From Anaerolineae bacterium (GTDB taxonomy: Bacteria > Chloroflexota > Anaerolineae > J102), in the NCBI GenBank assembly GCA_026985975.1, contig JALSPL010000527.1:1-6846 (forward strand): 6,846 bases of DNA, in the 5' to 3' direction. Of this stretch, positions 6,690-6,846 are shown piece after piece; position 1 is the first letter of the stretch, and the number at the start of each line of letters is the position of its first letter. Made by a program: the position numbers and the translations under genes. Under the pieces are notes generated by a model, which worked only from the letters and a program-made list of their open reading frames with translations, was not told the origin of the DNA and did not search any database.

Positions 6690-6718
6690 AGTATAACTGA
6701 ACGCATGTTCGCTGTCAA
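6690..6718 (-). promoter_or_regulatory. lexA: Promoter of lexA, near-consensus sigma70 type
   Basis: On the - strand the -35 is a perfect TTGACA (6713-6718), the spacer is 17 bp, and the -10 is TATACT (6690-6695), 5 of 6 to consensus. The predicted start is an A near 6683, giving a leader of about 44 nt that contains the AAGGAG ribosome site. Confidence 0.85.
6699..6710 (-). promoter_or_regulatory. lexA: LexA operator (SOS box)
   Basis: GAACATGCGTTC on the - strand is a perfect match to GAAC-N4-GTTC, the LexA box known from Gram-positive and several other phyla. It lies wholly between the -35 and -10 of the lexA promoter, so bound LexA would block RNA polymerase and repress its own gene. Confidence 0.88.
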
Positions 6719-6724
6719 GATGTT

Positions 6725-6757
6725 TTTCAACGTTTTTTCCGATTTCATCGTTTTTTC
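6725..6757 (-). repeat. Two direct 15-bp repeats upstream of the lexA promoter
   Basis: On the - strand GAAAAAACGTTGAAA (6725-6739) and GAAAAAACGATGAAA (6743-6757) differ at one base and are offset by 18 bp. They end 7 bp upstream of the -35. A-rich tracts here could act as an UP element, or the copies could be regulator sites or degenerate LexA boxes. Confidence 0.5.
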
Positions 6758-6846
6758 TCCAACTTCGGAACCAAACTCATAAAATTTGCGTTTTGGGAAT
6801 GATGCATGCACCTTTCCGCCTCCTCGTTGTTGCTACGCAATCACCC
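6758..6846. other. Region upstream of lexA to the window end, no gene established
   Basis: 89 bp with no confident feature. On the + strand ATGs at 6799, 6802 and 6806 open frames that run off the window edge (for example MHAPFRLLVVATQSP from 6802). With at most 16 codons visible and no strong ribosome site or promoter, I cannot say whether a divergent gene starts here. Confidence 0.3.

Noticed and set aside
6799..6846. Start of a divergent gene on + after lexA
   Set aside because: At most 16 codons visible, two competing frames, no convincing ribosome site or promoter.

Overview
The window holds five protein genes and no RNA gene, insertion sequence, CRISPR array or tRNA. It reads as bacterial chromosome of mixed, moderately high GC. 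A tentative source is a Chloroflexota-like bacterium. This rests on an unusual PlsY with a GGAGGAT motif, a Gram-positive-type LexA box (GAAC-N4-GTTC) and the general look of the proteins. No marker settles the phylum, so treat it as a guess.

Layout, left to right. (1) The 3' part of a membrane glycerol-3-phosphate acyltransferase gene (plsY-like, to 538) is followed after 18 bp by a ketopantoate reductase gene (panE-like, 557-1615). Both are on the + strand and are metabolic genes. (2) From 1641 to 4842 lies a two-gene DNA modification and restriction cassette, also on +. The first gene encodes a 733-residue DNA methyltransferase with six CxxC knuckles (three predicted zinc ribbons) between its SAM-binding motif and its DPPY motif. 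The second, overlapping it by 20 bp, encodes a 339-residue protein with a clear PD-X13-EAK nuclease core. (3) 13 bp after the nuclease stop, behind a strong ribosome binding site, is a cation diffusion facilitator metal transporter (4856-5947). (4) On the - strand, converging with the transporter across a 35-bp gap, is lexA (5983-6639). Its promoter is near consensus and carries a perfect SOS box in the spacer.

How the parts work together. The methyltransferase would mark the host's copies of a recognition sequence, and the nuclease would cut unmarked DNA. Methyltransferase-first order, the overlap and a ribosome site inside the methyltransferase gene suggest translational coupling that keeps modification ahead of restriction. 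A plausible sigma70-type promoter at the very end of panE could drive the pair. The cassette is visibly more AT-rich than panE before it and the transporter after it, which suggests insertion into a row of ordinary chromosomal genes. The pair resembles, in architecture and size, what I remember of the Caldicellulosiruptor CbeI/M.CbeI system; that link is recollection and not a search result. LexA is the SOS repressor and appears to be autoregulated.

The best targets for a second look are the zinc-ribbon methyltransferase plus PD-(D/E)XK nuclease pair, the PlsY that lacks conserved residues of motifs 2 and 3, and the cluster of LexA-box-like and GAAAAAACG-type repeats around the lexA promoter.
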